Positions 1-9,753 of a stretch of 18,415 bases of DNA are shown piece after piece (position 1 is the stretch's first letter; the number at the start of each line of letters is the position of its first letter). The DNA comes from Physocladia obscura. Lineage: Eukaryota; Chytridiomycota; Chytridiomycetes; Chytridiales; Chytriomycetaceae. The stretch is from the NCBI GenBank assembly GCA_027596945.1, contig JADGJH010000452.1:1-18415 (forward strand). Direction: 5' to 3'. The notes under the pieces are model-generated. The model did not search any database, was not told where the DNA came from, and worked only from the letters and a program-made list of their open reading frames with translations. The position numbers and the translations under genes were made by a program.

Positions 1-12
1 CGGCTCTACTGG

Positions 13-48
13 GTTATTTAATAGGGGTCAGAGGACCCCCTAAATAAC
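13..48. repeat. Nested hairpin
   Basis: Outer arms GTTATTTA (13-20) and TAAATAAC (41-48) enclose inner arms GGGGTC (24-29) and GACCCC (34-39). Confidence 0.8.
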
Positions 49-146
49 TTTCTCAAATACTATCGCTCTCTAATCCCACATTCAAACTTATAGCCCCTCT
101 GGCCAAAGAATATCCGGGTCTCTTAAAAGAACCTCCGGGTACGAAG

Positions 147-170
147 GACCCTCAGTCGGCGCTAGCCTCG
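147..170. repeat. Dispersed repeat, copy 1
   Basis: Begins GACCCTCAGTCGGCGCTAG; a diverged second copy begins at 4171. Confidence 0.55.
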
Positions 171-311
171 ATTATACCCTACACAACAAAAAATATCACT
201 AAAAACAGGAGGGGAAGGGGAACACCCCTAAAATTCGTTTCGGATAGCATCTTAACGTATTGCTTGAATTCGACTTCTGTCTGAAGAGCATCCTTAGTCA
301 GTACGGACTGA

Positions 312-328
312 GAACACCTAAGGTGTTC
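312..328. repeat. Hairpin element, GAACACC class
   Basis: GAACACC-TAA-GGTGTTC. Confidence 0.92.
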
Positions 329-587
329 CACGCCATTGTGTAAGTAGATACTTTTGGCTATCTAGTTAAGATTCGTACTCAATATAGGGAAGATTCGTAC
401 TCAAGCAGATTGTTGAAGAACTTTTGAAGGAGGTCTATGGCCTGGATTAGAACTATGATTTAGGGAAACTCCATATTTTAGAGGAACCGATCCATTAATA
501 TTTGCACTAGAGTGTTAATCTTCTTGGATCCTCTTTAGATTGGATAAGGATAGTACTAATAATAGGGGCCAATCTAGGCTAAGATAC

Positions 588-604
588 AAACCTCTATGAT
601 GTTT
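588..604. repeat. Hairpin element, mismatched AAACCTC variant
   Basis: AAACCTC-TAT-GATGTTT; same mismatch as at 10397 and 12882. Confidence 0.88.
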
Positions 605-701
605 AGATTACAAGTATAAGTTACTCATTACTAAGTTGGAAGATCATCTTAATTACATTCACATTAAGGATGAAGATCTATTTGGGGTACCGAAGGGTCA
701 C

Positions 702-718
702 AAACATCTCTGATGTTT
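702..718. repeat. Hairpin element, AAACATC class
   Basis: Loop TCT. Confidence 0.92.
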
Positions 719-855
719 CTTGCCTTTCTATATCTTACTTAGAACTTTGTTCCATTGGGACCTATCAGTGCGTCTACATTTATATTTTAAGTAACAATTA
801 GAAACCTCATCTTAAGATTTACTCACAGTCCTCTAACTCGGCAGGATATGGCTCG

Positions 856-872
856 AAGGTCCGAAGGACCTT
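856..872. repeat. 17-bp hairpin, AAGGTCC arms
   Basis: AAGGTCC-GAA-GGACCTT: same 7-3-7 geometry, different arms. Confidence 0.8.
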
Positions 873-996
873 TAGAGAATCAGGACGTCCATAGGGACCC
901 TTCGGGCCGAGAGGATAAACGTAGAACTTGTCCAAAATCCAAATAGAACCATCTCCTTCGACCCTTCAAAATTGATAAGAACCCTAGGCGGATTTA

Positions 997-1013
997 AAAC
1001 ATCTCTGATGTTT
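997..1013. repeat. Hairpin element, AAACATC class
   Basis: Loop TCT. Confidence 0.92.
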
Positions 1014-1031
1014 GCTGGTACTTTATTAAGA

Positions 1032-1048
1032 GAACACCTTGGGTGTTC
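1032..1048. repeat. Hairpin element, GAACACC class
   Basis: Loop TTG; 18 bp after the preceding element. Confidence 0.92.
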
Positions 1049-1100
1049 CTCAAGATCTATGGATCTTTGATATTTTATTATAACCATCCCAGATCGTCAA

Positions 1101-1117
1101 AAAGCTCTTAGAGCTTT
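1101..1117. repeat. Hairpin element, AAAGCTC class
   Basis: AAAGCTC-TTA-GAGCTTT. Confidence 0.92.
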
Positions 1118-1127
1118 GTGATTCTAA

Positions 1128-1144
1128 AAAGCTCTTAGAGCTTT
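1128..1144. repeat. Hairpin element, AAAGCTC class, near-tandem second copy
   Basis: Identical to the copy at 1101, including the TTA loop. Confidence 0.92.
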
Positions 1145-1224
1145 GAGGCAGAAATATAGACTCCAATTTCAATTACAAACTCTGTGACACTGAGGACGAC
1201 CCGACCAACAGGAAGGACATCACG

Positions 1225-1241
1225 GAACACCTTTGGTGTTC
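1225..1241. repeat. Hairpin element, GAACACC class
   Basis: Loop TTT. Confidence 0.92.
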
Positions 1242-1667
1242 TGTGCCGATGGTGTGAGGATAATAGAAACGGGGTTCCACCAACATAAATTGCAAATCTG
1301 TGTGTCAAAGAAGCACGAAGGATCTCGACCGAGTTAGAGGGAGGGATCTGAAGTGTGAACAGTAATATACTGACTTCCATATGCATCCAGAAACCATTGT
1401 GAACCTCAAAGTAGAAGGAGTGTGATATCCTTGGGCTCGGAACTGAGTCCTAATTATTCTTCTGACAAATTACTGGTTATAAAAGGATATGAACCCAGGT
1501 GGACAACAGAGTTCCCTGCTGGAAGTAGCCTCGAGGAATTAGTAGGAGAAGATGTCCTGTCGGACCTCTTTGCTCCACTCGGAGGCCTCCTTCCAATCTT
1601 TTATCTCGGTCCTCCCGGAGTCGTACCTCTTCACTACGTTCCACTTCGTTGCACTCCAAATCCCTTC

Positions 1668-1684
1668 AAACACCATAGGTGTTT
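1668..1684. repeat. Hairpin element, AAACACC class
   Basis: AAACACC-ATA-GGTGTTT; first arm base and its partner changed together relative to GAACACC. Confidence 0.92.
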
Positions 1685-2116
1685 CAAGTCGTCGTCCCTC
1701 CTTCACGAGGGATAATTTATAATCGACCCGATTTGGATAGAGAAGGATCCAGGAAATAGAAGTCCAGGATAGTGTACATGAAAGATCATGCCAAGTCCAC
1801 CATAATTAGCATTACCAATCTATTAACTGGATCAAATATATTTGCTACAGATAGACAAGCAAACAATGCTGTAAATCCGATAGCCTGCCAAAGAATAGCG
1901 ATCATAATTGATTGTAAGATTAGTCATACGAATCAAAGTTTATATGGAAATCCTAAATATAGATAATTTATTGGAGATGGTCAACAATAGGATTGAGGTC
2001 ACAAAGTCTTCGCAATAATTATTGCTTTCTCATGTACTCTACCAGATTTATCTAGAAGGTTGGGCCAATAAGAGGTTAGGATTAAACGTAGGCAACCCCT
2101 GCCACAAGGTTTTCCA

Positions 2117-2133
2117 AAACATATCTGATGTTT
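2117..2133. repeat. Hairpin element, AAACATC class, one mismatch
   Basis: AAACATA-TCT-GATGTTT. Confidence 0.8.
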
Positions 2134-2390
2134 GGCCTGACTTGAATAGAGGGAGTTAGTTTTAATCTAGAATGTACCTAGGTAAGCTCGTTAAGAGTAT
2201 ATAATTTACCTTATCCCAAGTTACAAGTCCAAATCTATTTGAGCTAATTATTTCAAAGGTAGATTCGACTAGTGATGTGGTTCTACATTAGTGTACTTGA
2301 ACTAATAATTTATGTCCTAGATTAGTTCGATTCTTCGGTCTATGGTACATTCGACTCATTGAGATAGATTAAGTTGCCAGTAGTATTATC

Positions 2391-2435
2391 TTTTGCCTCT
2401 GAATCTTTTGCCTCTGAATCTTTTGCCTCTAAATC
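2391..2435. repeat. 15-bp tandem repeat, three copies
   Basis: Unit TTTTGCCTCTGAATC; third copy reads TAAATC at its end. Confidence 0.92.
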
Positions 2436-2570
2436 TAATAGCTTAGCCCTTACTCTAAACTATGGTGACTTTCTTTAATCTTCCCACACATAGCTATCAC
2501 AATAAAGGACTAAATTATCTCTGAGAATTCAATATTTCTATTACACTCGATCAGTTACACTAAATAGCAC

Positions 2571-2587
2571 AAAGCTCCCAGAGCTTT
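2571..2587. repeat. Hairpin element, AAAGCTC class
   Basis: Loop CCA. Confidence 0.92.
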
Positions 2588-2620
2588 GGAATAATTAGGT
2601 AACTAAGACAACAGCATAAC

Positions 2621-2637
2621 GAACACCTAAGGTGTTC
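2621..2637. repeat. Hairpin element, GAACACC class
   Basis: Loop TAA. Confidence 0.92.
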
Positions 2638-2718
2638 TGAATTTCTAATGCTCATCTACTTTGTGCCTACCAATCTAGATAGCAGAATAATCTCTCATGA
2701 TATACTAAGGCATTGAGA

Positions 2719-2735
2719 AAACACCATAGGTGTTT
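2719..2735. repeat. Hairpin element, AAACACC class
   Basis: Loop ATA; flanks extend the stem by two pairs. Confidence 0.92.
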
Positions 2736-3042
2736 TCCACAGTACACCTCTCTACAATTTAACTTCATGTAATTAGTACACTTAGACTCACTCAAGTTGA
2801 TTAGTACTTTAAATTCACATTCGTACTAGTCTATGTTACGACTCTACTATAAGACTTAGACTTGATTTCATAAAGAGGTCCTAATAGCCTACCACTTTAA
2901 ATTTCAATGATATCCTACACAAATTAACTTCCAAGAAAAAACAGGAGGAGGAGAACCGATTGAGTACGGAGGTAATCTGACTAGAATTTAGACCATGGAG
3001 GAGCGAAGCTTAGATGAGTACGTAGTTTGCAGTATAGTAGCA

Positions 3043-3059
3043 AAACACCATAGGTGTTT
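3043..3059. repeat. Hairpin element, AAACACC class
   Basis: Loop ATA; one more flanking A:T pair. Confidence 0.92.
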
Positions 3060-3293
3060 TGGAATCTAAATAAGTCCATTCATAGTCAGGACAGTTAAAG
3101 GTGTTAGAGTAGGGGTCGTCCCTGGAAGGGCAAGAGTAGCTTCCTAAATCTATGCGTCAGCCATAAAGAGGATTTACTCAGAAAGAATATGGAAACTAAA
3201 TGGTGGGAGATGCAGATGAGTCTTGATTCCATAGTCCAATAACTTAGATTCTAAGCCTAAATGGTACCAATGTCTATTAATAAAATTAATCTA

Positions 3294-3310
3294 AAACATC
3301 AGAGATGTTT
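3294..3310. repeat. Hairpin element, AAACATC class
   Basis: Loop AGA. Confidence 0.92.
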
Positions 3311-3519
3311 CTCTATCATAATTGGATCCTAATATATAAAATTGGGTACTAATATAGAAATATAATATTCTCTTCCCTAATATGAAACGATCTAATTCGA
3401 ATGGAAATAGATCTTTCCTCTATAATTACTCTAATCTCACCTAGACGATCCATACGCCAATCTAGCTTATACTTTAGACACATAGACATCCACTAATATT
3501 ACTGATAAGTATCTCTAGG

Positions 3520-3534
3520 AGAACCGAAGGTTCT
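3520..3534. repeat. Short hairpin, AGAACC arms
   Basis: AGAACC-GAA-GGTTCT; 6-bp relative of the 17-bp family. Confidence 0.7.
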
Positions 3535-3795
3535 TAATTATGAGAAATTTATTAGAGAGCCTCCAGCAATATTAGACTATTATATCTAGTTTGTGTTGGC
3601 GTATAATCTTTATCTTACTCTAAGCCTTTTATGTTCTTGGGACCGATATGAATTTATTAATATCCTAGGTAAGTTATAGTGTACAGTAGATTATTTCCCC
3701 ATAGATCCCCCTTATAGTTGAAATAGACTTAATTGGCTTGTAGTATTTCTAATGTCTCCTTATGTGCGTATACTTTACTTCGATTTAGATTTACC

Positions 3796-3810
3796 AGAAC
3801 CTATGGTTCT
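3796..3810. repeat. Short hairpin, AGAACC arms
   Basis: AGAACC-TAT-GGTTCT; same arms as at 3520, different loop. Confidence 0.7.
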
Positions 3811-4170
3811 TTTCTGGTTATTCAAGCTACGCTTCAGTGATTTAAAGATTAGGAGAGGCGCACTTAAAATTTATTCTAAAAGATTGGAAATTAATTCTGT
3901 TTAATAAGATTTAGTGGGATTAAAATTAGACTTCAATAAGAGTCTACTATGATTGAAATATGAACCAAAGTTTATTAAGAGATCCTACTCTAAGTTTGGT
4001 TCCCTTTCCATTCAAATTAAGAGGCACTTCCATCTTCAGAGGACCAGGAGGGGTCAGGGTCGGGTTGGTCTTTTTGGTCGGTGTCCAACCTGAATTTATA
4101 ATTTCTATGATTTTTATCATTTCTCTTTTCTCCTAGGCGCAGAGCCGCCTGATTGTCCTTCGAGTCTGGT

Positions 4171-4196
4171 GACCCTCAATCGCCGCTAGGCTAGCG
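4171..4196. repeat. Dispersed repeat, copy 2
   Basis: Begins GACCCTCAATCGCCGCTAGG, related to 147-170. Confidence 0.55.
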
Positions 4197-4282
4197 CCTT
4201 ATATAGATCCCTCTAAAATGGTAGGAGGTTCCCCCTGTACGGCCTAGAGTGTTTATAAATATCTTAGTGTATATTTAGATTA

Positions 4283-4299
4283 AAACATCTATGATGTTT
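4283..4299. repeat. Hairpin element, AAACATC class
   Basis: Loop TAT. Confidence 0.92.
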
Positions 4300-4503
4300 G
4301 GATCCTCTAATTTTATATTTGGTCTATACTACTTCTATACTGAGTCAACCCTATTAAGTGTTCTGGGAACTTTATATGCGATGTCATATTTAATGGACGT
4401 TGATGTACGACATGGATCCTACTTGAAATTGGTACTTCCGTATTTGACAGGATGTTTTAGTATATGTGCGACACCTGGTATCTATTCATAGTATTGCTTA
4501 ATA

Positions 4504-4518
4504 GACCCCTTCGGGGTC
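4504..4518. repeat. Short hairpin, GACCCC arms
   Basis: GACCCC-TTC-GGGGTC. Confidence 0.75.
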
Positions 4519-4719
4519 CTACTTATAGGTGGTCGGCCTCTACTTTAATGTATAGAAGTCATGTGAATACATAATTTAGATATTATATGGACGAGCCCCC
4601 TTAAATTAGAGTAAGCCCTAGTGTCTCCCAATGCAATTAGAGGCCCTCCAGGGCTTAGAGGAAGTCTCCTGGGATATGGTTGTATAATTAAGATGAGCCA
4701 GAGGATCTGTCTTGAGTAG

Positions 4720-4734
4720 GACCCCTCCGGGGTC
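4720..4734. repeat. Short hairpin, GACCCC arms
   Basis: GACCCC-TCC-GGGGTC; differs from 4504 only in the loop. Confidence 0.75.
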
Positions 4735-5017
4735 TATACGAATATACAAGAGCGAGGCTATTCATAGTTTCACCAAGCCCTTGGACTTCAAAGCATCTCC
4801 TTTGTCTATCATTACTATACATTGCATTTAATTGGGTTTGACAAGGAATCTACACTTCAAGAATTCTTAACATAAACCAATGCGTAGCCTTCAACTGTGT
4901 CCTTGAGTACTAAACATTGAGATTAACCTTATGATCAGTAGGAAGCCTTGGTAAATCATTATGAAATATGCTGTCTTTGGAACTGACCGAACTTAGTAAG
5001 GTGTATTGAATGATGCA

Positions 5018-5034
5018 GAACACCAAAGGTGTTC
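5018..5034. repeat. Hairpin element, GAACACC class
   Basis: Loop AAA. Confidence 0.92.
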
Positions 5035-5087
5035 CTCATAAGAGGTTTATATTGAAATACGAAGGATTTGGCTAAGACAAGACTCAC

Positions 5088-5104
5088 GAACCCCTAAGGG
5101 GTTC
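5088..5104. repeat. Hairpin element, GAACCCC class
   Basis: GAACCCC-TAA-GGGGTTC; only copy of this arm type. Confidence 0.88.
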
Positions 5105-5337
5105 CTTATATTGATAGTGGTGAGGGACAGAGAGAATAACAGCTATAAGTAGGAGAATTAGATGGATACTTACAATTATATTTAAAACGGTAATCAATTT
5201 GTTATCCCCTCGCGAATGGGATCTAGTACTTTCCCATAAACAAACTCATCAATTTCTCAATGGCAAACACTATGTATTTACAATTATTTTAAAAGGACAG
5301 ATACCTTCAATAATACAATGCATCCTACCGGATCAAC

Positions 5338-5354
5338 AAACATCATAGATGTTT
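5338..5354. repeat. Hairpin element, AAACATC class
   Basis: Loop ATA; its ATGTTT forms the start of the open frame that follows. Confidence 0.92.
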
Positions 5355-5645
5355 CCGAGTTTTCATAGCACCTTGGTTAGTGCATTCAGACCGAAGACTT
5401 TGTTTTGGGCCGACTGCCGGGTACAAGAACGAAGTGGCAACGTCACAAAGCAAATTGTTCCAATTTCATCCGGTGGGGCCCACAAAATTTCCGATTTTAT
5501 AGTTATATTAGCAACCCCTCCGATCAATGGCAAGTCCATCGCTGTGCGATCAGTTGTTTATCCCAAGAACTGCATTCTTCATGGCAAACAGTTCCTGTTT
5601 TTGGAATTGTTGGATATTGGCTTTAATAGAGAAGAAAAACCCTAA
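5349..5645 (+). CDS. Unassigned 98-codon open frame
   Basis: An open frame from ATG to TAA with no in-frame TAG, TGA or internal hairpin element. The ATG lies in the last bases of the hairpin at 5338-5354. The segment is richer in G and C than its surroundings and mixes all four bases evenly, unlike the AT-rich spacer. I see no domain, signal peptide or membrane segment and cannot name it. A second plus-strand frame (5405-5626) is open over most of the same bases, which weakens the case. It may be a fragment of imported DNA rather than a gene. Confidence 0.25.
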   Translation: MFPSFHSTLVSAFRPKTLFWADCRVQERSGNVTKQIVPISSGGAHKISDFIVILATPPINGKSIAVRSVVYPKNCILHGKQFLFLELLDIGFNREEKP

Positions 5646-5701
5646 TGACAATGGGCTCTAAACCATACTTTTGTATCCCGGTGTGTTAAATTAAGACTCT
5701 A

Positions 5702-5718
5702 AAACATCAGAGATGTTT
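5702..5718. repeat. Hairpin element, AAACATC class
   Basis: Loop AGA. Confidence 0.92.
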
Positions 5719-6183
5719 GACGTAAGATACGAATGCACTTTTAATTAATCATGGGGGGCCCCCCCACCGTCGACATTTATTCCTGCTGGGTAGCTATGAA
5801 GGAGAATACTAGTATTTGTAGGGCCTTAGAACTGTAGGAACTATCGTCTGTCATGCCTGGGGGACATCACCCTTCGGTCGGGCCCCTGGTGAATAGGCCT
5901 CCGTTTAGTTTAAGGGTCTAGCTATAATTATAGGTTCCCGCAGCAACCCTCATATACCATCTAAGCTTTAATTTGAGATAATCATGTTGACTTCAATCTG
6001 TCCCGGAGGTGAACCATTTGAGGGGCCCCACCCGACCAAAAATAAAAGGCAGGTGAAGTTCCCTGGTGATCACTCTTATCACTTTCAGGGTATTTCGGGT
6101 AATTCATATGGTCGTAGGTGATAATGGGGGGGTATCCTCATGGCGTCATCGTCCACCTAAGGGTAGTTTCTAGGGTTGGGCTT

Positions 6184-6206
6184 CTGGAACACCTAAGGTG
6201 TTCCAG
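6184..6206. repeat. Hairpin element, GAACACC class, extended stem
   Basis: 10-bp arms CTGGAACACC / GGTGTTCCAG around TAA; 17-bp core at 6187-6203. Confidence 0.92.
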
Positions 6207-6317
6207 CCCTTTATTAAATTTGAATGCTTGGGGTGGGGGCGTTAGCTCACACCCCACACTGAGAGATTGTAATTTTTAACCAGGGAGTCTAGCTACTGGT
6301 AGCTATATTTCTTCAAC

Positions 6318-6335
6318 AAAGCTCTAATGAGCTTT
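6318..6335. repeat. Hairpin element, AAAGCTC class, 4-nt loop
   Basis: AAAGCTC-TAAT-GAGCTTT; the only 18-bp member. Confidence 0.9.
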
Positions 6336-6511
6336 CTTACTATTGACTTTTTATCAATTCAGGCCATAAACCATCAGCTAAGGCTAGTAGTATAACGCCA
6401 GCTAGAGTCTTGTACCTGGATTTATAATCAAGAAGTCCGTACTTCGGTAGGTCCTGTTTATTATTGGCGGTCAGACTTAACTCAGCTATAGATCATAGTG
6501 TAGATGTTTAT

Positions 6512-6527
6512 GGCGGGCGGCCCTATA
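6512..6527. repeat. GC-rich dispersed repeat, copy 1
   Basis: GGCGGGCGGCCCTATA; second copy, one base longer, at 7983-7999. Confidence 0.75.
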
Positions 6528-6819
6528 GAGGTGAAGTCAAGTCAAGTTAAGCATGCTGAAATATATTGAAGGGGGTGGCCACAAAATATGATTCAATAGA
6601 CAAAAGGTGAGAGGTTACAAACTCATCTATAGCCTTAACCTGCTTACTTTAGATCGTACCCTTGTAAGGAAGACTGGCTACATGATGTGATCCTAGCACC
6701 GGAGGTTTAAAATAACTTCTTAAGTCATATTAAGCTCTAATAAAGAACATTATGTCCCAATCAAAATCATAAACTGTATAAGCACAAACAGGTTCCAATG
6801 ATCAGACCCTTTTATCTCG

Positions 6820-6836
6820 GAACACCTTTGGTGTTC
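6820..6836. repeat. Hairpin element, GAACACC class
   Basis: Loop TTT. Confidence 0.92.
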
Positions 6837-6851
6837 TGATGGCTAATGATG

Positions 6852-6878
6852 AATGGTCCTTTCTTCGTCAAGTTGTTA
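6852..6878. repeat. 27-bp dispersed repeat, copy 1
   Basis: AATGGTCC then TTCTTCGTCAAGTTGTTA; near-identical copy at 7908-7934 and a diverged one at 7431-7456. Confidence 0.8.
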
Positions 6879-7087
6879 GAGTAAGATTAAAGTTCCTATG
6901 ACACAAAGTCTTGGTTAAGAATACGGGCCTTAAAATATATAAGTGGTTCATGATTCTCTAGGCCATTCAAATATTTAATAAGAAGTCAATGGTTTCTCCT
7001 TTGTCAAGGCAACTATCTAATATCGTGGCCGACCTTGACCATTATAGGTACAAATTAGGATTAATGGGTCGTCCACCCTGGCTATAC

Positions 7088-7104
7088 AAAGCTCGGGGAG
7101 CTTT
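7088..7104. repeat. Hairpin element, AAAGCTC class
   Basis: Loop GGG. Confidence 0.92.
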
Positions 7105-7430
7105 GGAGATTTTATCATTAGCCTTGGCCGTTATCAAGAGATTACCCTTTAATCAATCATATACTCCGTAGATCAAATTAGGATCCTAAAACATTGGGAT
7201 GAATTGAGTATAGTTGTCCAGATCACTCAACCTAGGGAAGACATAAGTAATTCCTTAGATTCTCCGCCCAAGGGTCAATTAGATAGCTCTGGAGCTCCTA
7301 TCTTTAAAATGGATTGGTTGGTTTATGAATAGCATATATCCCTCTAAAGACAGAGAGATTAGAGCAAGATTCAAACTGAATTCCCTATTAATGAAGAGGA
7401 TTTATAACATTAATTATGAACCAATCTAGT

Positions 7431-7456
7431 AATGGTCTCTCTTTCGTCATTAGTTG
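7431..7456. repeat. 27-bp dispersed repeat, diverged copy
   Basis: AATGGTCTC then TCTTTCGTCATTAGTTG. Confidence 0.6.
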
Positions 7457-7907
7457 AAAATACACGCCATGAACCATTAGAGTGCTACATGACCAAGGTA
7501 TCTGAATGACTAACACCTCTTTATAGTTGGGCCAATCAGCTAAGCAATAGGACTGGTCCACATGAACATTGAATATTGACTATAACTCAGGGAATATGTC
7601 TTAGATTGTATCGAACTCATCACATGCAGTATGAGGCACAGGAGAGTCGAATAGTTTTTTCGAGGGCCAGAGATGAATGGATCATGCGAGTGATTCAAAC
7701 CTATAAAGCCATAAAATCGAGTAAAATTAAGCGTGTGATCACCTACATGATTTACTAATTCAATAGATGGTTATCCATAGGTCTTTGATAAAGTACTATT
7801 CAACTGGACCAATTGATGGTTCAGATTCGATTACTATGGCCAAGGGATAGTTCTGATAATGGATCGATCAAGTCTCTTGGTTTCTGATTTATGGCCCTAG
7901 ATGAAAT

Positions 7908-7934
7908 AATGGTCCCCTCTTCGTCAAGTTGTTA
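7908..7934. repeat. 27-bp dispersed repeat, copy 2
   Basis: Differs from 6852-6878 only near AATGGTCCCC; 15 bp upstream of a hairpin element. Confidence 0.8.
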
Positions 7935-7948
7935 TCCTGGTCGTATTG

Positions 7949-7965
7949 AAACATCATAGATGTTT
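7949..7965. repeat. Hairpin element, AAACATC class
   Basis: Loop ATA. Confidence 0.92.
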
Positions 7966-7982
7966 GAGTATCCCGGGTACCC

Positions 7983-7999
7983 GGCGGGCGGCCCCTATA
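7983..7999. repeat. GC-rich dispersed repeat, copy 2
   Basis: GGCGGGCGGCCCCTATA. Confidence 0.75.
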
Positions 8000-8025
8000 A
8001 ACTTCGCATCTGGAAATTCATTTTC

Positions 8026-8042
8026 AAACATCTCGGATGTTT
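8026..8042. repeat. Hairpin element, AAACATC class
   Basis: Loop TCG. Confidence 0.92.
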
Positions 8043-8665
8043 TGCGTTATGTTTTCATAAAAGACCAAATGACGGCTATTCCTGTCACGGCCCTCGACGC
8101 TAAGCAGTCTAGTGGTTAAATCCGCTTAGGCTTTGGTTTTGGTTTTGACCCGAGCGCCCCGTGCCGTGGCGACTCTGGAGATAAGCGTGATTCTAGTGCT
8201 TCGTATGCCGTAAGTGGCCGCTACACGGCCTCTCGAGACATTATGGTGAATATTCGGAGATCGTTAACGGGGTCAAAACTGGCGGCACCCTCGGTCTGTA
8301 TGGCTCAAGCACTTGGGACCAAATAGTATTTTTAGTAGAAACCATGAGCGGCTTTGATTCGAGAATCTGCCTAGATATTTTTGAGATTCGCCCACCTGAT
8401 TCTGGCCATGACGAAGGAGCGAAGCATATGGGAGACATTCTTTGATAAGAAGGCCCATCGCGGGTCACAGGATTTACCAGAAAGTTACTGCATGATGTTT
8501 AATTAGAATAATACAATTAGCTTAAGATTCCTATATTTAGAGAAGGTTTAGTGATAAATTATTACAGAGGATATAGAAGACATATATATCTTCCTTGAAG
8601 ACTTTCTAATTAGACGACGACCACTTATCGTAGAGGATAGTTATAGTATAGGTTGTGGAGGCATC
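8043..8665. other. Hairpin-element-free segment of unknown nature
   Basis: The first part is more GC-rich and has no 17-bp element. It contains a 6-bp stem CTAAGC / GCTTAG around 8101-8130 and an open minus-strand frame (about 8241-8499, up to 86 codons) with no motif I know. Its balanced composition suggests an RNA gene or imported fragment, but I could match no rRNA, tRNA or RNase P signature. Confidence 0.35.
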
Positions 8666-8682
8666 AAACATCATAGAGGTTT
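8666..8682. repeat. Hairpin element, mismatched AAACCTC variant in opposite orientation
   Basis: AAACATC-ATA-GAGGTTT, the exact inverse complement of the 588, 10397 and 12882 copies. Confidence 0.88.
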
Positions 8683-9082
8683 TAACCGTAATCAGATATA
8701 GTCCGCTTCAAATTGGGCGCTCTTAATTTTGATAGCAGGGCCAACTGCAGCCCTTCGATGAACCAGATGTTCGGTTTGCGCCTAGAGGATATTGTCTTTA
8801 GCTATTTGTTAAAGGAGCGCAGAGCACGCGATTCGAATATAGTATTAGAGCTAAAAGGGTTATCGCTAGCTGAGCGTTGAGATTTAGGGTAATCCTAACC
8901 CTCTAATTATTAACAGAATACTTTTGAAAAGTCCGTAAAAGTTGGCTCTATTCAGAAGAGAGGATAGACTTACCCTTGGTGGGATTTCCGAAATTTGCCC
9001 ATAAAAAGGTTATCGATTGTTTAAAAGAGTTGTCACATAATATCCCGAATAGAGCCTTGTATACACACCCGGTAATTAAAGG

Positions 9083-9099
9083 AAACACCTATGGTGTTT
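9083..9099. repeat. Hairpin element, AAACACC class
   Basis: Loop TAT. Confidence 0.92.
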
Positions 9100-9240
9100 G
9101 GAGTGGTTCATGATAGTCTTACCAAAGTGGTTTCATAAACTATTGGTCTTTACTCGCCTAAATGGTTTGTTCATGATGACTCAAAGGATATTCCGCATTC
9201 AGTGTACATAGTTAGTTGAACGAGCTACAGTCCAACTACA

Positions 9241-9257
9241 CCCCCCGGAGGGGGGCT
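9241..9257. repeat. GC-run hairpin
   Basis: CCCCCC and GGGGGG separated by GGA or a similar short loop. Confidence 0.75.
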
Positions 9258-9442
9258 CAGGAGAAGTCCAGCATAAACCAATTTGTGTAAAGTGCTCACG
9301 TAGTCTTAGTGATTGTTCAAATGTTACAAGGATCCCCGGGGTACCTAGTTATTGTAATGAGGATCCATAGAACATGTTGTAGCTGCCCCTTAAGGTAATC
9401 TGGATCCGAATTTGTAGTTTAGATATAAAATGTCTGTCCTGC

Positions 9443-9507
9443 ACCAGGGTAAGTTATCTCACGTAAGCCTCTCCAGGACCAGGATTAGTTATCTCACGAT
9501 AGTCTCT
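9443..9507. repeat. Pair of 30-bp direct repeats
   Basis: Copies at 9443-9472 and 9478-9507 share ACCAGG and AGTTATCTCACG and end in CTCT; a few internal differences. Confidence 0.85.
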
Positions 9508-9643
9508 TTATAAGGTTCGACCCGAATAATCGCTACGAAGCTGGGGTCGTCACGACTAAAGGAGCCACTGGATGTGTGAGGTTTAAGTCTTCTAGACCGA
9601 TTGTCTTTAATGAAGGTTCCACCTTAGGAGAATTCAATGATCC

Positions 9644-9660
9644 AAACATCATAGATGTTT
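9644..9660. repeat. Hairpin element, AAACATC class
   Basis: Loop ATA; first of a cluster of four. Confidence 0.93.
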
Positions 9661-9672
9661 GTTTGATTTTTA

Positions 9673-9689
9673 AAACATCAGAGATGTTT
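9673..9689. repeat. Hairpin element, AAACATC class
   Basis: Loop AGA. Confidence 0.93.
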
Positions 9690-9730
9690 ATACATATCCC
9701 GGGCTTATACCTTTATAACATAAGAACCAG

Positions 9731-9747
9731 AAACATCAGAGATGTTT
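9731..9747. repeat. Hairpin element, AAACATC class
   Basis: Loop AGA. Confidence 0.93.
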
Positions 9748-9753
9748 CCCAGC

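Larger units (their letters stand above)
1..1760. other. Non-coding, hairpin-rich DNA
   Basis: No gene I can support, even reading TAG as sense. It holds an opening 36-bp hairpin and nine 17-bp elements of three arm classes. Open frames at 872-1386 (minus) and 1422-1715 (plus) are short, lack a family signature and run through hairpin elements. Confidence 0.6.
1761..4130. other. Non-coding AT-rich DNA with scattered hairpins
   Basis: A short plus-strand frame ends at TAA 1964-1966, but it has no recognisable motif and is not longer than chance would give with two stop codons. The rest is AT-rich spacer with six 17-bp hairpins, two 15-bp hairpins and one 15-bp tandem repeat. No tRNA or rRNA signature found by eye. 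Confidence 0.55.
4131..5337. other. Non-coding DNA with hairpins
   Basis: Contains a dispersed repeat, three 17-bp elements and two GACCCC hairpins. A hydrophobic 66-codon plus-strand frame (4291-4491, beginning inside a hairpin element and running to about 4546 if TAG is sense) resembles nothing I know. Confidence 0.5.
5646..8040. other. Non-coding DNA, partly GC-rich, with hairpins and dispersed repeats
   Basis: 5745-6560 is notably GC-rich with G and C runs (for example GGGGGGCCCCCCC near 5754); 6580-8040 returns to AT-rich spacer. Six 17-bp-class hairpins and two sets of dispersed repeats are listed separately. Short frames at 6989-7171 and 7576-7758 (plus) show no known motif. No rRNA or tRNA found by eye. 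Confidence 0.5.

Noticed and set aside
1422..1966. Plus-strand gene made by reading through TAG
   Set aside because: The frame open to TAA at 1964-1966 is about as long as expected by chance with two stop codons and has no recognisable motif.
8098..8135. tRNA-like stem and loop
   Set aside because: A 6-bp stem with an 18-nt loop; no anticodon arm, T arm or acceptor stem could be built around it.
9052..9075. Resemblance to the 3' end of small-subunit rRNA (CTTGTATACACACCCGG)
   Set aside because: Only a short partial match, and no flanking helix 44 or 45 sequence is present.
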